Source of the DNA: Sphingomonas sp. Leaf9
GTDB lineage: Bacteria > Pseudomonadota > Alphaproteobacteria > Sphingomonadales > Sphingomonadaceae
Reading direction: 5' to 3'
NCBI RefSeq assembly: GCF_001421355.1
Contig: NZ_LMKC01000001.1
Location: forward strand, 682,001 to 746,000
DNA length: 64,000 bases
The translations under genes and the position numbers were made by a program. Positions within the stretch are counted from its first letter, which is position 1, and every line of letters begins with the position of its first letter. The notes below the pieces were generated by a model. It worked only from the letters and a program-made list of their open reading frames with translations, was not told the origin of the DNA and did not search any database. Positions 1-8,259 of the stretch are shown here, in pieces.

Positions 1-4
1 CGGG

Positions 5-30
5 GTGGGATTACGTCCCACAAATTTTTA
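5..30 (+). terminator. Hairpin with T-run at the left edge
   Basis: A 6-bp perfect stem (GTGGGA/TCCCAC, loop TTACG) is followed on the + strand by AAATTTTTA. This has the form of an intrinsic terminator for a gene that lies left of the window. It could also be a short dispersed palindrome, because the stem is short. Confidence 0.4.
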
Positions 31-70
31 GGGGTAGCCGCTCCCCCGGCCCGGCCATAGGCCGAACCCC

Positions 71-823
71 ATGACCATGCCGGCCAGACAGGGCATCGAC
101 ACCCTGACCGAAAAGGAAAAGCAGACGCTGCGCCTGATCGTGCGCGGGCATGATGCGAAGTCGGTTGCGGTCACGCTGGGGCTGTCGGTCCATACCATCA
201 ACGAACGGCTGCGCGATGCGCGGCGCAAGCTGGCGGTGTCGAGCAGCCGCGAGGCGGCGCGGATGCTGCTGGCGGCGGAAGCCACCCCCGAAAATCTGGG
301 GGACACAAGAACCGGGGACGACGCGCGGGGCGCGGCGAACGATGTGGAACCGGCGCCGGACGACGGCGCGGCAGCGGCACGTCGCCGGCTGCCGGTTCTG
401 ATCGGAGTGATGCTGATGACCCTAGCCCTTGGCCTGCTGGCCCTGACCCTGCTGCCCGGTACGACCCAGGCACCGCCGCCGTCCACGACGGTGCCGAGCG
501 TGCCCGCCGCCGATGCCGCCCGCCAGTTCCTCGAACTGGTCGACCAGCAGCGCTGGCGTGACAGCTATGCCCGGTTCGGTGCGGCGTTCCGCAAGCTGAA
601 CAGCGAAGCGGTGTGGAGCGAGGTGTCGCAGCGCGTGCGCCCGCCGCTGGGCGCGGTCGTGTCGCGCTCGCTTATCGGGCAGGAGACGATCCCGGTGCCA
701 CCGGCCGGCGTCGAAATGCTGAAATTCCGCACCCGCTTTGCCATCGGCGGCGAGAAGATCGAGACGGTGACGCTCGATCAGGAAGGCGGCGACTGGAAGG
801 TTGTCGGAGTGACGATCGAATAG
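71..823 (+). CDS. Membrane-tethered LuxR-type HTH protein with DUF4019 domain
   Basis: A 250-residue protein in three parts. Residues about 10-65 form a LuxR/GerE-type helix-turn-helix (LTEKEKQTLRLI, then SVAVTLGLSVHTINERL). Residues 70-105 are a polar linker. Residues about 108-129 are one hydrophobic membrane segment, and residues 148-250 match DUF4019, a small domain expected in the periplasm. The topology resembles ToxR-like one-component regulators, with DNA binding in the cytoplasm and a possible sensory domain outside. No receiver domain is present. The family is common in sphingomonads, but its ligand and targets are unknown to me. The 3' end overlaps the convergent gene at 778-1200 by 46 bp. 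Confidence 0.75.
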   Translation: MTMPARQGIDTLTEKEKQTLRLIVRGHDAKSVAVTLGLSVHTINERLRDARRKLAVSSSREAARMLLAAEATPENLGDTRTGDDARGAANDVEPAPDDGAAAARRRLPVLIGVMLMTLALGLLALTLLPGTTQAPPPSTTVPSVPAADAARQFLELVDQQRWRDSYARFGAAFRKLNSEAVWSEVSQRVRPPLGAVVSRSLIGQETIPVPPAGVEMLKFRTRFAIGGEKIETVTLDQEGGDWKVVGVTIE

Positions 824-1200
824 TCGGGCAGATCGTCCGGCAGGGTCCAGCGCAGCGGCCAGTCATCGAAATCGGTCGCCGCGCGGATCGTGTCGCCGGC
901 CAGCGCGAAGAAGGCATATTCGGGCGGATCGGGCCAGCCGAACCAGTCGCGGTCGCGGACGATCCAGCGTTCGTCGTCGACCTCCGCCACTACGAACACG
1001 TGGTCACCGAACCGGCCGAGGATCGGATGCCCCGCGATCGCGGCGACCTCCGCTGCGGCCGGCACACGCCAATGAACGTCGCGAAGGCGCGCACGGCGGA
1101 AGTATCGCTCGAAGCGCAGTTCGTCGCGCAGGCTCTGCCCGAACCCATCGGGGTCGAGCGAGGGTGGGGTACGCCCGAACAGCCAGTCGAATATGCGCAA
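778..1200 (-). CDS. Hypothetical protein
   Basis: A 140-residue soluble protein starting MRIFDWLFGR, with no signal peptide or membrane segment. It is rich in aromatic and acidic residues (for example DERWIVRDRDWFGWPD) and I recognise no domain. It starts 4 bp downstream of the cyclopropane synthase stop on the same strand, so the two are probably co-transcribed with this gene second. Its last 46 bp overlap the end of the opposite-strand HTH/DUF4019 gene. Codon use (G/C at third positions) supports a real gene. I cannot assign a function. Confidence 0.6.
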   Translation of the reverse strand: MRIFDWLFGRTPPSLDPDGFGQSLRDELRFERYFRRARLRDVHWRVPAAAEVAAIAGHPILGRFGDHVFVVAEVDDERWIVRDRDWFGWPDPPEYAFFALAGDTIRAATDFDDWPLRWTLPDDLPDYSIVTPTTFQSPPS

Positions 1201-1203
1201 GTC

Positions 1204-2427
1204 CTACCCCCGCAGCCGCCGCTCCTCCTCCAGCATATAATCGCGGGTCAGCGGCAGCGCGAGGCGGTTGCGGGTGAGTTGCACCTGGTAGTTGACCATG
1301 CCGCCATGGCGGAACGCCGCCGCCGCGCCGGCGAGGTAGAAGGTCCACATGCGATAGAATTTTTCGTCGTATAGCTCGACGATGGCGTCCTTCGCGGCGA
1401 CGGTGCGGTCGTACCAGTGATCGATGGTCAGCGCGTAATGGACGCGCAGCACCTCGATATCGGTCGTGATCAGCTTGGTCCCTTCATAGCCGCGCACGAT
1501 CTCGGACAGCGCCGGGTTGTAGCCGCCGGGGAAGATGTATTTCGTCGTGAAGGTGTCGGTGACGCCCGGCACACCCATCCGCCCGATGGTGTGGACCAGC
1601 ATCACGCCATCGTCGGTGAGCAGTTCGCGGCACTTGCGGAAGAAGGTGGCGTATTGCGGCGGGCCGACATGCTCGAACATGCCGACCGACACGATCCGGT
1701 CGAACCGGCCGGTGACGTGGCGATAGTCGATCAGTTCGAACTTCACCTTGTCGGCGACGCCCGCTTCCTCGGCGCGGCGGCGGGCGACCTTGATCTGCTC
1801 TTCAGACAGGGTGACGCCCAGCACCTCCGCGCCGGTCTTTTCATGCAGGTACAGCGCCATCCCGCCCCAGCCGCAGCCGATGTCGAGCACGCGCATGCCG
1901 GGCTTCAGGGCGAGCTTGGCGGCGATATGCGCCTTCTTGTCCGACTGCGCCTGTTCGAGGCTGTTGGCGGGGTCGGTGAAATAGGCGCAGCTATATTGCA
2001 GGTCGGTGTCGAGGAAGAGCGCGTAGAGCCGGTCGGACAGGTCGTAGTGGTGCGCGACGTTGCGTTTCGACCGGCGGGCCATGTTCACCCGGTCGAGCCG
2101 GTGGCGCACCGCGTCGAACATCCGGATCGGCAGCGACGGCGCGAGCGAGCTGCCCCGGCCCCATGGGGTGTTGCCAGTCAGCAGCTCGACCAGATCGCGG
2201 ATATCGCCGCGGTCGATGACCAGTTCGCCGTCCATGAACGCCTCGGCCGCGCCCAGTGCCGGATGACGGACGATGCGGCCGGCAACGCCGGGATGGGTGA
2301 AGCGGATCGCGACATCGGGAAAGGCCGGGTCGGCAGTGCCGAAGGTGACGGTGCGGCCATCGGCGTGGGTGAGCGAGAGCGTACCGCGGCGGACGGTACG
2401 GGCGAGGAACGTGTCGATCAGTGCCAT
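1204..2427 (-). CDS. cfa: Cyclopropane-fatty-acyl-phospholipid synthase
   Basis: Transfers a methylene group from S-adenosylmethionine to cis double bonds of membrane phospholipid acyl chains, which stabilises the membrane in stationary phase or acid. The 407-residue protein has the family length. The segment VAHHYDLSDRLYALFLD (about 124-140) is typical of CFA synthases, and the SAM-binding motif VLDIGCGWGG lies at about 180-189. A C-terminal region with FYLAGAAAAFRHG also fits. The start at MALIDTFLAR is chosen because an earlier in-frame ATG (2478) would add 17 residues unlike the family. The gene is followed by the small hypothetical gene at 778-1200. Confidence 0.93.
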   Translation of the reverse strand: MALIDTFLARTVRRGTLSLTHADGRTVTFGTADPAFPDVAIRFTHPGVAGRIVRHPALGAAEAFMDGELVIDRGDIRDLVELLTGNTPWGRGSSLAPSLPIRMFDAVRHRLDRVNMARRSKRNVAHHYDLSDRLYALFLDTDLQYSCAYFTDPANSLEQAQSDKKAHIAAKLALKPGMRVLDIGCGWGGMALYLHEKTGAEVLGVTLSEEQIKVARRRAEEAGVADKVKFELIDYRHVTGRFDRIVSVGMFEHVGPPQYATFFRKCRELLTDDGVMLVHTIGRMGVPGVTDTFTTKYIFPGGYNPALSEIVRGYEGTKLITTDIEVLRVHYALTIDHWYDRTVAAKDAIVELYDEKFYRMWTFYLAGAAAAFRHGGMVNYQVQLTRNRLALPLTRDYMLEEERRLRG

Positions 2428-2477
2428 GTCCCGAAACCAATATGCGCGGATTGTGGCAAGTGATGGGCGATGCAGCA

Positions 2478-2502
2478 AATCCTCCCCGGCACGGGGAGGA
2501 TT
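2478..2502. repeat. Dispersed palindrome, CCTCCCC family
   Basis: Perfect 11-bp arms (AATCCTCCCCG/CGGGGAGGATT) around a 3-base loop in the gap between the divergent cfa and PMT genes. The same GGGGAGGAT-type ends occur at 47546-47689 and 59161-59276, which marks this as a member of a dispersed repeat family rather than a local terminator. Confidence 0.65.
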
Positions 2503-2536
2503 GCGCCTGCGCTACGTTCCGCTACACCCCCGGCCC

Positions 2537-3769
2537 ATGCTCTCCCGCCTGCGCGATCGCCCGTGGACCACCGCCCTGCTGATCGCCGTCGTGGCGCAGT
2601 TGCTGTTCATGTGGGGCCTTGGGCGACCGGGGAAGCTGTCGTTCGACGAGGTGCATTATGTGCCCGCCGCGCGTACGCTGCTGGCGTTGGCCTATCCCGC
2701 CAATACCGAACATCCGCTGGTGGCAAAGATGTTCATCGCCGCCGGCATCGCGCTGTTCGGCGATACGCCGTGGGGCTGGCGGATATTCGGCACGCTGGCC
2801 GGAACCGCGACCGTGCTGGGGGTCTTTGCCTGCCTGCAACTGTTGTTTCGGCGGGTGCCGGTGGCGGCGTTCGGCGCGGGGCTGGCGATGCTGAACCAGA
2901 CGCTGCTGGTCGAGGCGCGGACGGCAATGCTGGAGGTGTATCTGGGCGCGTTCACCACGCTCGCCATCGCGGCGCTGTTGTGGTCGATGCGCGGGCGACC
3001 GACGTGGCGCCTTGCGCTATCGGCGGCGCTGTTCGGGCTGGCGGTGGGCGTGAAATGGGCGGCGGTCCCCTATGTCGCCGGCGCCGGGCTGTTGCTGGTG
3101 TGGGGCAAGAGCGACGGGCGCGATTACTGGCCGGGGCTGCCGCTGTTTCCGGCGCTGGCGCTGTTCGGGACGGTCAGCATCGGCACCTATTTCGCGACCT
3201 TTGCGCCGGCCTTCTTCTATACGCAAGACCCGCTGACGCTGGCACGGCTGATCCCGTTCCAGCTGGAAATGTACCAGCGGCAGACGCAGATCCTGGCCCC
3301 CCACCCCTATCAGTCGAGCTGGTGGAGCTGGCCGCTGCTGATCCGGCCGATCTGGTATTTCTACGAACCCGATAACGGCGTGCAGCGGGGTGTCTTGCTG
3401 CTGGGCAATCCGGCGATCATGTGGGGCGGGCTGGTCGCGGTGGCGGCGTGCCTGTGGGCCGGGCTGCGGCAGCGGTCGCGTGCGCTGCTGGGCGTCGGGC
3501 TGCTGTGGGTCGGGTCGTTGGCGGTGTGGGCGGTGATCCCGAAGTCGCTCGGCTTCTATTATTATTACCACCTGTCGAGCATCTGGCTGTGCCTCGCGCT
3601 GGCGGCAGGATTCCATGGCTGTGCCAGGGGGCGGTTCGCGCGGGCGCACGAATGGTTCGCGCTGCTGGTGCTGATGCTGTTCGTCTATTTCTACCCGATC
3701 ATTTCCGCCGCGCCGCTCAGCGGGCCGCAGGCGTTCAACCGGTGGATGTGGTTCAATAGCTGGCGTTAG
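2537..3769 (+). CDS. PMT-family (GT39) phospholipid carrier-dependent glycosyltransferase
   Basis: A 410-residue polytopic membrane protein. Residues 35-63 carry the PMT family signature: FDEVHYVPAARTLL with the acidic DE pair at 37-38, then NTEHPLVAK. About ten hydrophobic segments follow. Enzymes of this family move a sugar, usually mannose, from a lipid-phosphate carrier to proteins or lipids on the outer face of the inner membrane. The start is placed at MLSRLRDRPW, because upstream in-frame codons run into the divergent cfa gene and give a non-hydrophobic, arginine-rich leader. It converges (4-bp overlap) on a GT2-GtrA gene that could make the lipid-linked sugar donor. Confidence 0.85.
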   Translation: MLSRLRDRPWTTALLIAVVAQLLFMWGLGRPGKLSFDEVHYVPAARTLLALAYPANTEHPLVAKMFIAAGIALFGDTPWGWRIFGTLAGTATVLGVFACLQLLFRRVPVAAFGAGLAMLNQTLLVEARTAMLEVYLGAFTTLAIAALLWSMRGRPTWRLALSAALFGLAVGVKWAAVPYVAGAGLLLVWGKSDGRDYWPGLPLFPALALFGTVSIGTYFATFAPAFFYTQDPLTLARLIPFQLEMYQRQTQILAPHPYQSSWWSWPLLIRPIWYFYEPDNGVQRGVLLLGNPAIMWGGLVAVAACLWAGLRQRSRALLGVGLLWVGSLAVWAVIPKSLGFYYYYHLSSIWLCLALAAGFHGCARGRFARAHEWFALLVLMLFVYFYPIISAAPLSGPQAFNRWMWFNSWR

Positions 3770-4884
3770 GCCGCCCGCTTCCGCCCGTACCGCCCCCAGG
3801 TAAAGCGCGACGACAGCGCGAAATTCCACACCGCGCCGACCGCGATTCCGGCCAGTGCCGGCAGCGCCCATGCATGCCCGCGCACATCGTACAGGAACGC
3901 CGCGACGCCGACATTGGCGACCGCGCCCACCGAACATACCGCGCAGAACGACACCCAGCCGTCGAGCAGCGCGCGTGCCCCCCGCAGCCGCCGGTCGCGA
4001 TAGGTCAGCAGGTTGTTCAGGAAGAAGTTGAACGTCATCGCGGCGACCGTCGCGACGATCGTCGCCGCGATGAACCCTGCGCCCAGTTCCAGCCATAGCG
4101 CCAGCGCCGCCAGATGCACGATCGCGCCTGCCGCACCGATCGCGGAGAACATGACGAAGCGCACCGGCACCACCCGCCCGAACATCCGGTCGTACAGCGC
4201 GATCAGATATTCGAGCGCGACGACATGGTCGAGCTTGCTCTCCCCCACCGCGCGGGTGCGGAACACATAGGGCAATTCGGTGAAGTGCAGCGGCTGCGGT
4301 GCGGCGGTCAGGATGTCGAGCAGGATCTTGAACCCGATCCCCGACAGGCGCGGGACGATGCGGCGGACGACCTCCCCCCGAACCATGAAGAAGCCGCTCA
4401 TCGGATCGGACAGATCGGCCTGCAACACGCGGCGCGACAGGCGGGTGGCGAGCGCCGACTTGGCAACGCGATCGGCATCCCACGCGCCGGTCCCGCCGCC
4501 GGCGACGAAGCGCGACCCGATCACCAGGTCGAGCGCCGGGTCGGCGATGAGCGCCGCCGCCATGCGCGGCAACAGCGTCTCGTCATGCTGCAGATCGCCG
4601 TCGATCACCGCGACCAGCGGCGCGGCGGTGGCGCACATCCCCTCGATACAGGCGCTCGACAGGCCGCGCCGGCCGATCCGCTGGATCACGCGAATGCGCG
4701 GGTCCTCGCGGGCGATGGCGCGCGCGACGTCGGCGGTGCTGTCGGGGCTATCGTCGTCGACGAAGATCGCTTCCCACGCGATACCCGTCAGCGCCGCATC
4801 GAGCGCCGCGACCAGCAGCGGCACGTTGCCGCGCTCGTTGAACACGGGGACGACGATGGCGAGGGCGAGCGGGGCGATGGTCAC
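3766..4884 (-). CDS. GT2 polyprenol-phosphate sugar synthase fused to GtrA-like membrane domain
   Basis: A 372-residue protein in two parts. Residues 8-235 are a family 2 glycosyltransferase of the dolichol-phosphate-mannose synthase type, with VPVFNERGN, FVDDDSPDST and the metal-binding VIDGDLQHDE. Residues about 245-365 contain four hydrophobic helices of the GtrA type, with the sequence FNFFLNNLLTYRDRR. The likely reaction is transfer of a hexose from a nucleotide sugar to polyprenyl phosphate, with the GtrA part helping to flip the product. It converges with the PMT-type gene, which would use such a donor. The sugar cannot be told from sequence. Confidence 0.85.
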   Translation of the reverse strand: MTIAPLALAIVVPVFNERGNVPLLVAALDAALTGIAWEAIFVDDDSPDSTADVARAIAREDPRIRVIQRIGRRGLSSACIEGMCATAAPLVAVIDGDLQHDETLLPRMAAALIADPALDLVIGSRFVAGGGTGAWDADRVAKSALATRLSRRVLQADLSDPMSGFFMVRGEVVRRIVPRLSGIGFKILLDILTAAPQPLHFTELPYVFRTRAVGESKLDHVVALEYLIALYDRMFGRVVPVRFVMFSAIGAAGAIVHLAALALWLELGAGFIAATIVATVAAMTFNFFLNNLLTYRDRRLRGARALLDGWVSFCAVCSVGAVANVGVAAFLYDVRGHAWALPALAGIAVGAVWNFALSSRFTWGRYGRKRAA

Positions 4885-4946
4885 AACCCTACCGTACCGC
4901 CGCGCAGGCGGGGGTCCAGCGCCGAAAAGGGTGTCGCTCGTGGCTC

Positions 4947-4972
4947 CGTATCCCCGCCTGCGCGGGGATACG
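4947..4972. repeat. Dispersed palindrome (TATCCCCGC family)
   Basis: Perfect 11-bp arms, CGTATCCCCGC and GCGGGGATACG, around CTGC, between leuB and the GT2-GtrA gene. A diverged copy lies at 15357-15382. It resembles REP-like palindromes common between sphingomonad genes. Confidence 0.65.
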
Positions 4973-4986
4973 GCAACGCGAGGGGA

Positions 4987-6030
4987 TCACAACGCGGCCA
5001 GCACCGCGTTCGTCATGTCCTGCGTGGTCGCGGTCCCGCCCAGGTCGGGGGTGCGATGCCCGGCGACCAGCGCCGCCGTCACCGCCGCCTCGATCCGGTC
5101 GGCGGCGTCGGCTTGCTCCAGCGAATGGCGCAGCATCATCGCCGCCGACAGGATCGTCGCCAGCGGGTTCGCCTTCCCCTGCCCCGCGATATCGGGGGCG
5201 GAGCCGTGGATCGGTTCGTACAGGCCCTTCTTGTCCTGATTGATCGCGGCGGAGGGCAGCATGCCGATCGACCCGGCACACATGCTTGCCTGATCCGACA
5301 GGATATCGCCGAACAGGTTGCCGGTGACGATCACGTCGAACTGGCCCGGATTGCGCACCAGCTGCATCGCGGCATTGTCGACATACATATGGGTGAGTTG
5401 GACGTCGGGATAGTCGGCCGACACCTCGATCACGACATCGCGCCACAGCTGCGACGTCTCGAGCACGTTCGCCTTGTCGACCGAGCACAGCCGGTGGTTG
5501 CGGGTGCGCGCCGTGTCGAAGGCGACGCGGGCGATGCGGGCGACCTCCGCCTCGTCATAGCGCATCAGGTCATGGCCTTCGCGCAGGCCATCGGGCGTCG
5601 TGCCCCGGCCCTTTTCGCCGAAATACACGTCGCCGGTCAGCTCGCGCACGATCACCATGTCGATCGCGGCGGCAACTTCGGGACGGAGCGCCGACGCGTC
5701 CTCAAGGCCGGCGAACAGTTTTGCGGGACGCAGGTTGGCGAACAGGCCCAGCGCCTTGCGCAGGCCCAGGATCGCCTGTTCCGGGCGGTGTTCGCGCGCG
5801 ACATTGTCGAACTCGGGATCGCCGACCGCGCCGAACAGGACGGCATCGGCGCGCTTGGCGAGGTCCAAGGTCGCGGGCGGCAGCGGATGACCGTGCGCGC
5901 GATAGGCCGCGCCGCCGACCGGCGCTTCCTCGAACGTCAGGTCGAGACCCAGCGCATCCAGCACCTGCCGCGCCGCTGCCACCACTTCCGGTCCGATCCC
6001 GTCGCCGGGCAGTATCGCGATCAAAGCCAT
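4987..6030 (-). CDS. leuB: 3-isopropylmalate dehydrogenase
   Basis: Oxidises and decarboxylates 3-isopropylmalate to 2-oxoisocaproate with NAD+ in leucine synthesis. The protein is about 347 residues. It opens with [15 protein letters not shown] and carries the [10 protein letters not shown] motif and the conserved [13 protein letters not shown] (Lys and metal-site region). It also has [14 protein letters not shown] and the C-terminal [18 protein letters not shown] typical of the isocitrate/isopropylmalate dehydrogenase family. ATG codons at 6042, 6033 and 6030 are all possible. The last fits the family N-terminus best and is used here. leuC and leuD are not in the window. It lies 63 bp downstream of recO. 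Confidence 0.95.
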   Translation of the reverse strand: MALIAILPGDGIGPEVVAAARQVLDALGLDLTFEEAPVGGAAYRAHGHPLPPATLDLAKRADAVLFGAVGDPEFDNVAREHRPEQAILGLRKALGLFANLRPAKLFAGLEDASALRPEVAAAIDMVIVRELTGDVYFGEKGRGTTPDGLREGHDLMRYDEAEVARIARVAFDTARTRNHRLCSVDKANVLETSQLWRDVVIEVSADYPDVQLTHMYVDNAAMQLVRNPGQFDVIVTGNLFGDILSDQASMCAGSIGMLPSAAINQDKKGLYEPIHGSAPDIAGQGKANPLATILSAAMMLRHSLEQADAADRIEAAVTAALVAGHRTPDLGGTATTQDMTNAVLAAL

Positions 6031-6093
6031 CATATCATCCATCGTTCACGCACGAAGATTGCGTGGGGGAGCCTCTGCCCCAAGCGCCCGCCC

Positions 6094-6825
6094 TCACGCA
6101 ACCGTCCTTTTCAATCGCTCGACCAGCCGCGTGCGCGCGGCGAGGATATCCTGTCCCTTCACCCCCAGCAGGTCGCGCGACAGGAAATGGCCCGACAGCG
6201 TGAGGCCATCGAACGCCGCCGCCCAGTCGGCCCGTCCCCCTTCGACCAGGAAGGCGGGCAGCGGCAGCAGCCGATGTTCGAGACCGACCGCCGCCGCGCG
6301 CGTCACCGCGCCGCCGCTCCTCGGGCTGACATGGGTCAGGTCATCGGTGACGCCGGTCGCGACACATTCGTCGAGCGACAGGCCAAACCCCAGTTCGGAC
6401 AGGATCAGCAGCTCGGTGCGCACCAGCGCCCCCACCCAGTCGCTGGCCCCCGGCGCGACGGCGATTGCCGAGAACAGCCCGTCCAAGGCGGCATGGATGC
6501 GGGGATAGGGCTGCGCCTCGGGCAGCGCATAGGCGGTCAGCGCACACATCCAGTCGATCGCGGCGGCGGCGAGCGGTTCGGCGAACAGCGGCGCACGGCT
6601 CTCGATCAGCTCGACGGTCAGCGCCGCCAGCTGCGTATCGGTCCGCGCGCGCCAGTCGCCGCGGATCAGGTTGCCGGGTTGCAGGATCGGTCGGATCGCC
6701 CTGCTCCGCCCGCCCCGGACGTAACCGGGCTGGACGCCGGCATGTTCGGTCAGCGCCCGCACGACCGCGCCATGTTCGCCGTGCGCGCGGACGGACAGGA
6801 GGATCGCGGGGGCGGTCAGGTGCAT
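6094..6825 (-). CDS. recO: DNA repair protein RecO
   Basis: Mediator of RecFOR recombination: it helps load RecA on SSB-coated single-stranded DNA and anneals strands. The 243-residue protein has the N-terminal OB-fold region (MHLTAPAILLSVRAHGEHGAVVRALTEH, about 1-75), followed by the helical C-terminal region with ALVRTELLILSELGFGLSLDECVATG. The length and N-terminal pattern match alphaproteobacterial RecO. The zinc-finger cysteines of some RecO proteins are reduced here, since only a few Cys are visible. It reads in the same direction as leuB. Confidence 0.88.
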   Translation of the reverse strand: MHLTAPAILLSVRAHGEHGAVVRALTEHAGVQPGYVRGGRSRAIRPILQPGNLIRGDWRARTDTQLAALTVELIESRAPLFAEPLAAAAIDWMCALTAYALPEAQPYPRIHAALDGLFSAIAVAPGASDWVGALVRTELLILSELGFGLSLDECVATGVTDDLTHVSPRSGGAVTRAAAVGLEHRLLPLPAFLVEGGRADWAAAFDGLTLSGHFLSRDLLGVKGQDILAARTRLVERLKRTVA

Positions 6826-6947
6826 GAGGTGGGTTTAGCAGTGTCACCGTCCGAATGCAGCGTATTGCGGTATCCGCCGGCTCAGCGCAGGATCTGGTCG
6901 ATGCGGTACGGTGATGATACCGTCGTCCACAGCAGAAAGGACGCCCC

Positions 6948-7226
6948 TTGGAAGTACCCCCGGCCATCGAACAATGTATTTCCGGACATCAGGATGTCGT
7001 CGTCAGCGTTTCCGGAAAGCCGGCGCAGGTAGCAGCGTTTCGAACGGATGCGATCAAAAGCTACGCGGGTTGGACGACCAGCGGCATCGAGACACAGGGC
7101 GATGACTCCTCGCTGACGCTGCGAGGCAAGCCGGACACGCCATATGTCGCCGTCGCCACGCTGCAGGACAGCGCCAAGCTGCGGCTGATGCCGCTGCGCA
7201 TCAACTTCCTCTGCGACAAGCGCTGA
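6948..7226 (+). CDS. Hypothetical protein, TTG start
   Basis: A 92-residue protein read from TTG at 6948, which is preceded by a good ribosome site (AGAAAGGA at 6933-6940, spacing 7). It has no signal peptide or membrane segment. The middle is rich in Ser/Thr and Gly (TTSGIETQGDDSSLTLRG), and it ends in RINFLCDKR. I do not recognise the family. The Shine-Dalgarno sequence and the hairpin right after the stop support a real single-gene transcript between the divergent recO and the convergent FemAB-like gene. Confidence 0.55.
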   Translation: MEVPPAIEQCISGHQDVVVSVSGKPAQVAAFRTDAIKSYAGWTTSGIETQGDDSSLTLRGKPDTPYVAVATLQDSAKLRLMPLRINFLCDKR

Positions 7227-7247
7227 TAACCGGCCTTATCGGCGCTT
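7218..7247 (+). terminator. Hairpin overlapping the stop codon of the 92-residue ORF
   Basis: Arms AAGCGCTGATAA and TTATCGGCGCTT pair over 12 bp with one G-T pair around CCGGCC. The TGA stop of the upstream ORF lies in the left arm. There is no long T-run, so termination is plausible but not certain. It could act on either strand. Confidence 0.4.
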
Positions 7248-7347
7248 GGGTTCGGGCGAGTTTCCCGTTCCTACAGCGCCATGGCCATATCGGAATCGCG
7301 CGAGTTCCTTGCATCGGTGGTTAGGCGCGGGTCGACGCGGGCATATT

Positions 7348-8259
7348 CTACCCCCGCCGCACCCGCGCCACCAGCGGCCCGATCACCGGCCATTCCCGCG
7401 CCCGCTTCACTTGCGCCACGCCGCCGTCGAACGCCCGCAGTGCCTTCACCGTCGCGCGGTTGCCGAGCGTTCCGCGTAATAGCAGCAGGTCGACACAGGG
7501 CGTGCCGCCGGTCGCGAATTGGCGCTTGTGCTGGCCTTCCCCTTCGGTGAAGTCGAAGCGCAGCGCGGCCGGGTCGGCGAAGAGGGTGCGGAACGCCTCC
7601 AGATGCAGGACGCTGCCGGGCGACCATTCGCTCCAGCTGGGGTCGTGGCCGACATAATCGTAGCGGACATCGCCCTGCGCCATCGGGCAATAGAGGTAGG
7701 CGATCGGGCTGCCGCCGACGAACAGCAGCCAGCCGAATGCCTCACCCGCCGCACCCTTGCCCTGCATTTCGGCGCGGAACGCCATGGTGTCGGGCAGGCC
7801 GGCGCCGAGCAGCTTTTCCTGATAGGTATGCTGCGCGACCCGGCGGGCGATGCCGTGGAATTCGGCCAGTTCGGCGGGTGTGCGATAGGTGCGGACGTCG
7901 AGCGTGCCGTCATTCGCCTCGGCCAGCTTCTTCGCCTTGCGCTTCAGGCCCGAGCGCGCATTGCCCGACAGGCCGGCGAACCACGTGTCGAAGCCGATGG
8001 TCAGGTCGGCATGGTAACGGGTGTAGCGTTGCCGGACGAACGCGAAGCCACTGTCGGGGCGTACCGCGTCGAGCAACGGTTCGGGCAGCGAGGTTACCGA
8101 CCAGCCATCGGCCCCCGGTGGCAACGGCGGCAGGATGGGTGACTCCCCCGACAGCACGTCGCGCAGTTCGAGCGGCACGCGCACCAGCCGGCGGCGGATC
8201 GAAAAGAGGGTCCGTGCGCCGATCTGGAACTTCAGCGGCCAGGGGACGGCAACGCTCAT
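7348..8259 (-). CDS. GNAT/FemAB-like acyltransferase (CelD/BcsL-like)
   Basis: A 303-residue soluble protein of the FemAB/CelD-like GNAT superfamily. The central part has YTRYHADLTIGFDTWFAGLSG and a run of basic residues (LKRKAKKLAE). The C-terminal half carries the acyl-CoA fold pattern GWLLFVGGSPIAYLYCP, then YDYVGHDPSWSEWSPGSVLHL and FDFTEGEGQHKRQFA, which are typical of these enzymes. The likely role is adding an acyl or aminoacyl group to a surface polysaccharide or envelope precursor. The ATG overlaps the stop of the deacetylase-like gene (ATGA), which indicates translational coupling. An upstream in-frame extension lies inside that gene and is rejected. Confidence 0.7.
   Translation of the reverse strand: MSVAVPWPLKFQIGARTLFSIRRRLVRVPLELRDVLSGESPILPPLPPGADGWSVTSLPEPLLDAVRPDSGFAFVRQRYTRYHADLTIGFDTWFAGLSGNARSGLKRKAKKLAEANDGTLDVRTYRTPAELAEFHGIARRVAQHTYQEKLLGAGLPDTMAFRAEMQGKGAAGEAFGWLLFVGGSPIAYLYCPMAQGDVRYDYVGHDPSWSEWSPGSVLHLEAFRTLFADPAALRFDFTEGEGQHKRQFATGGTPCVDLLLLRGTLGNRATVKALRAFDGGVAQVKRAREWPVIGPLVARVRRG

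Noticed and set aside
4114..7032. 972-codon open frame on the + strand across GT2, leuB and recO
   Set aside because: It runs antisense to three well-supported genes and its product is Arg/Gly/His-rich with no domain. Long shadow frames are expected at this GC content.
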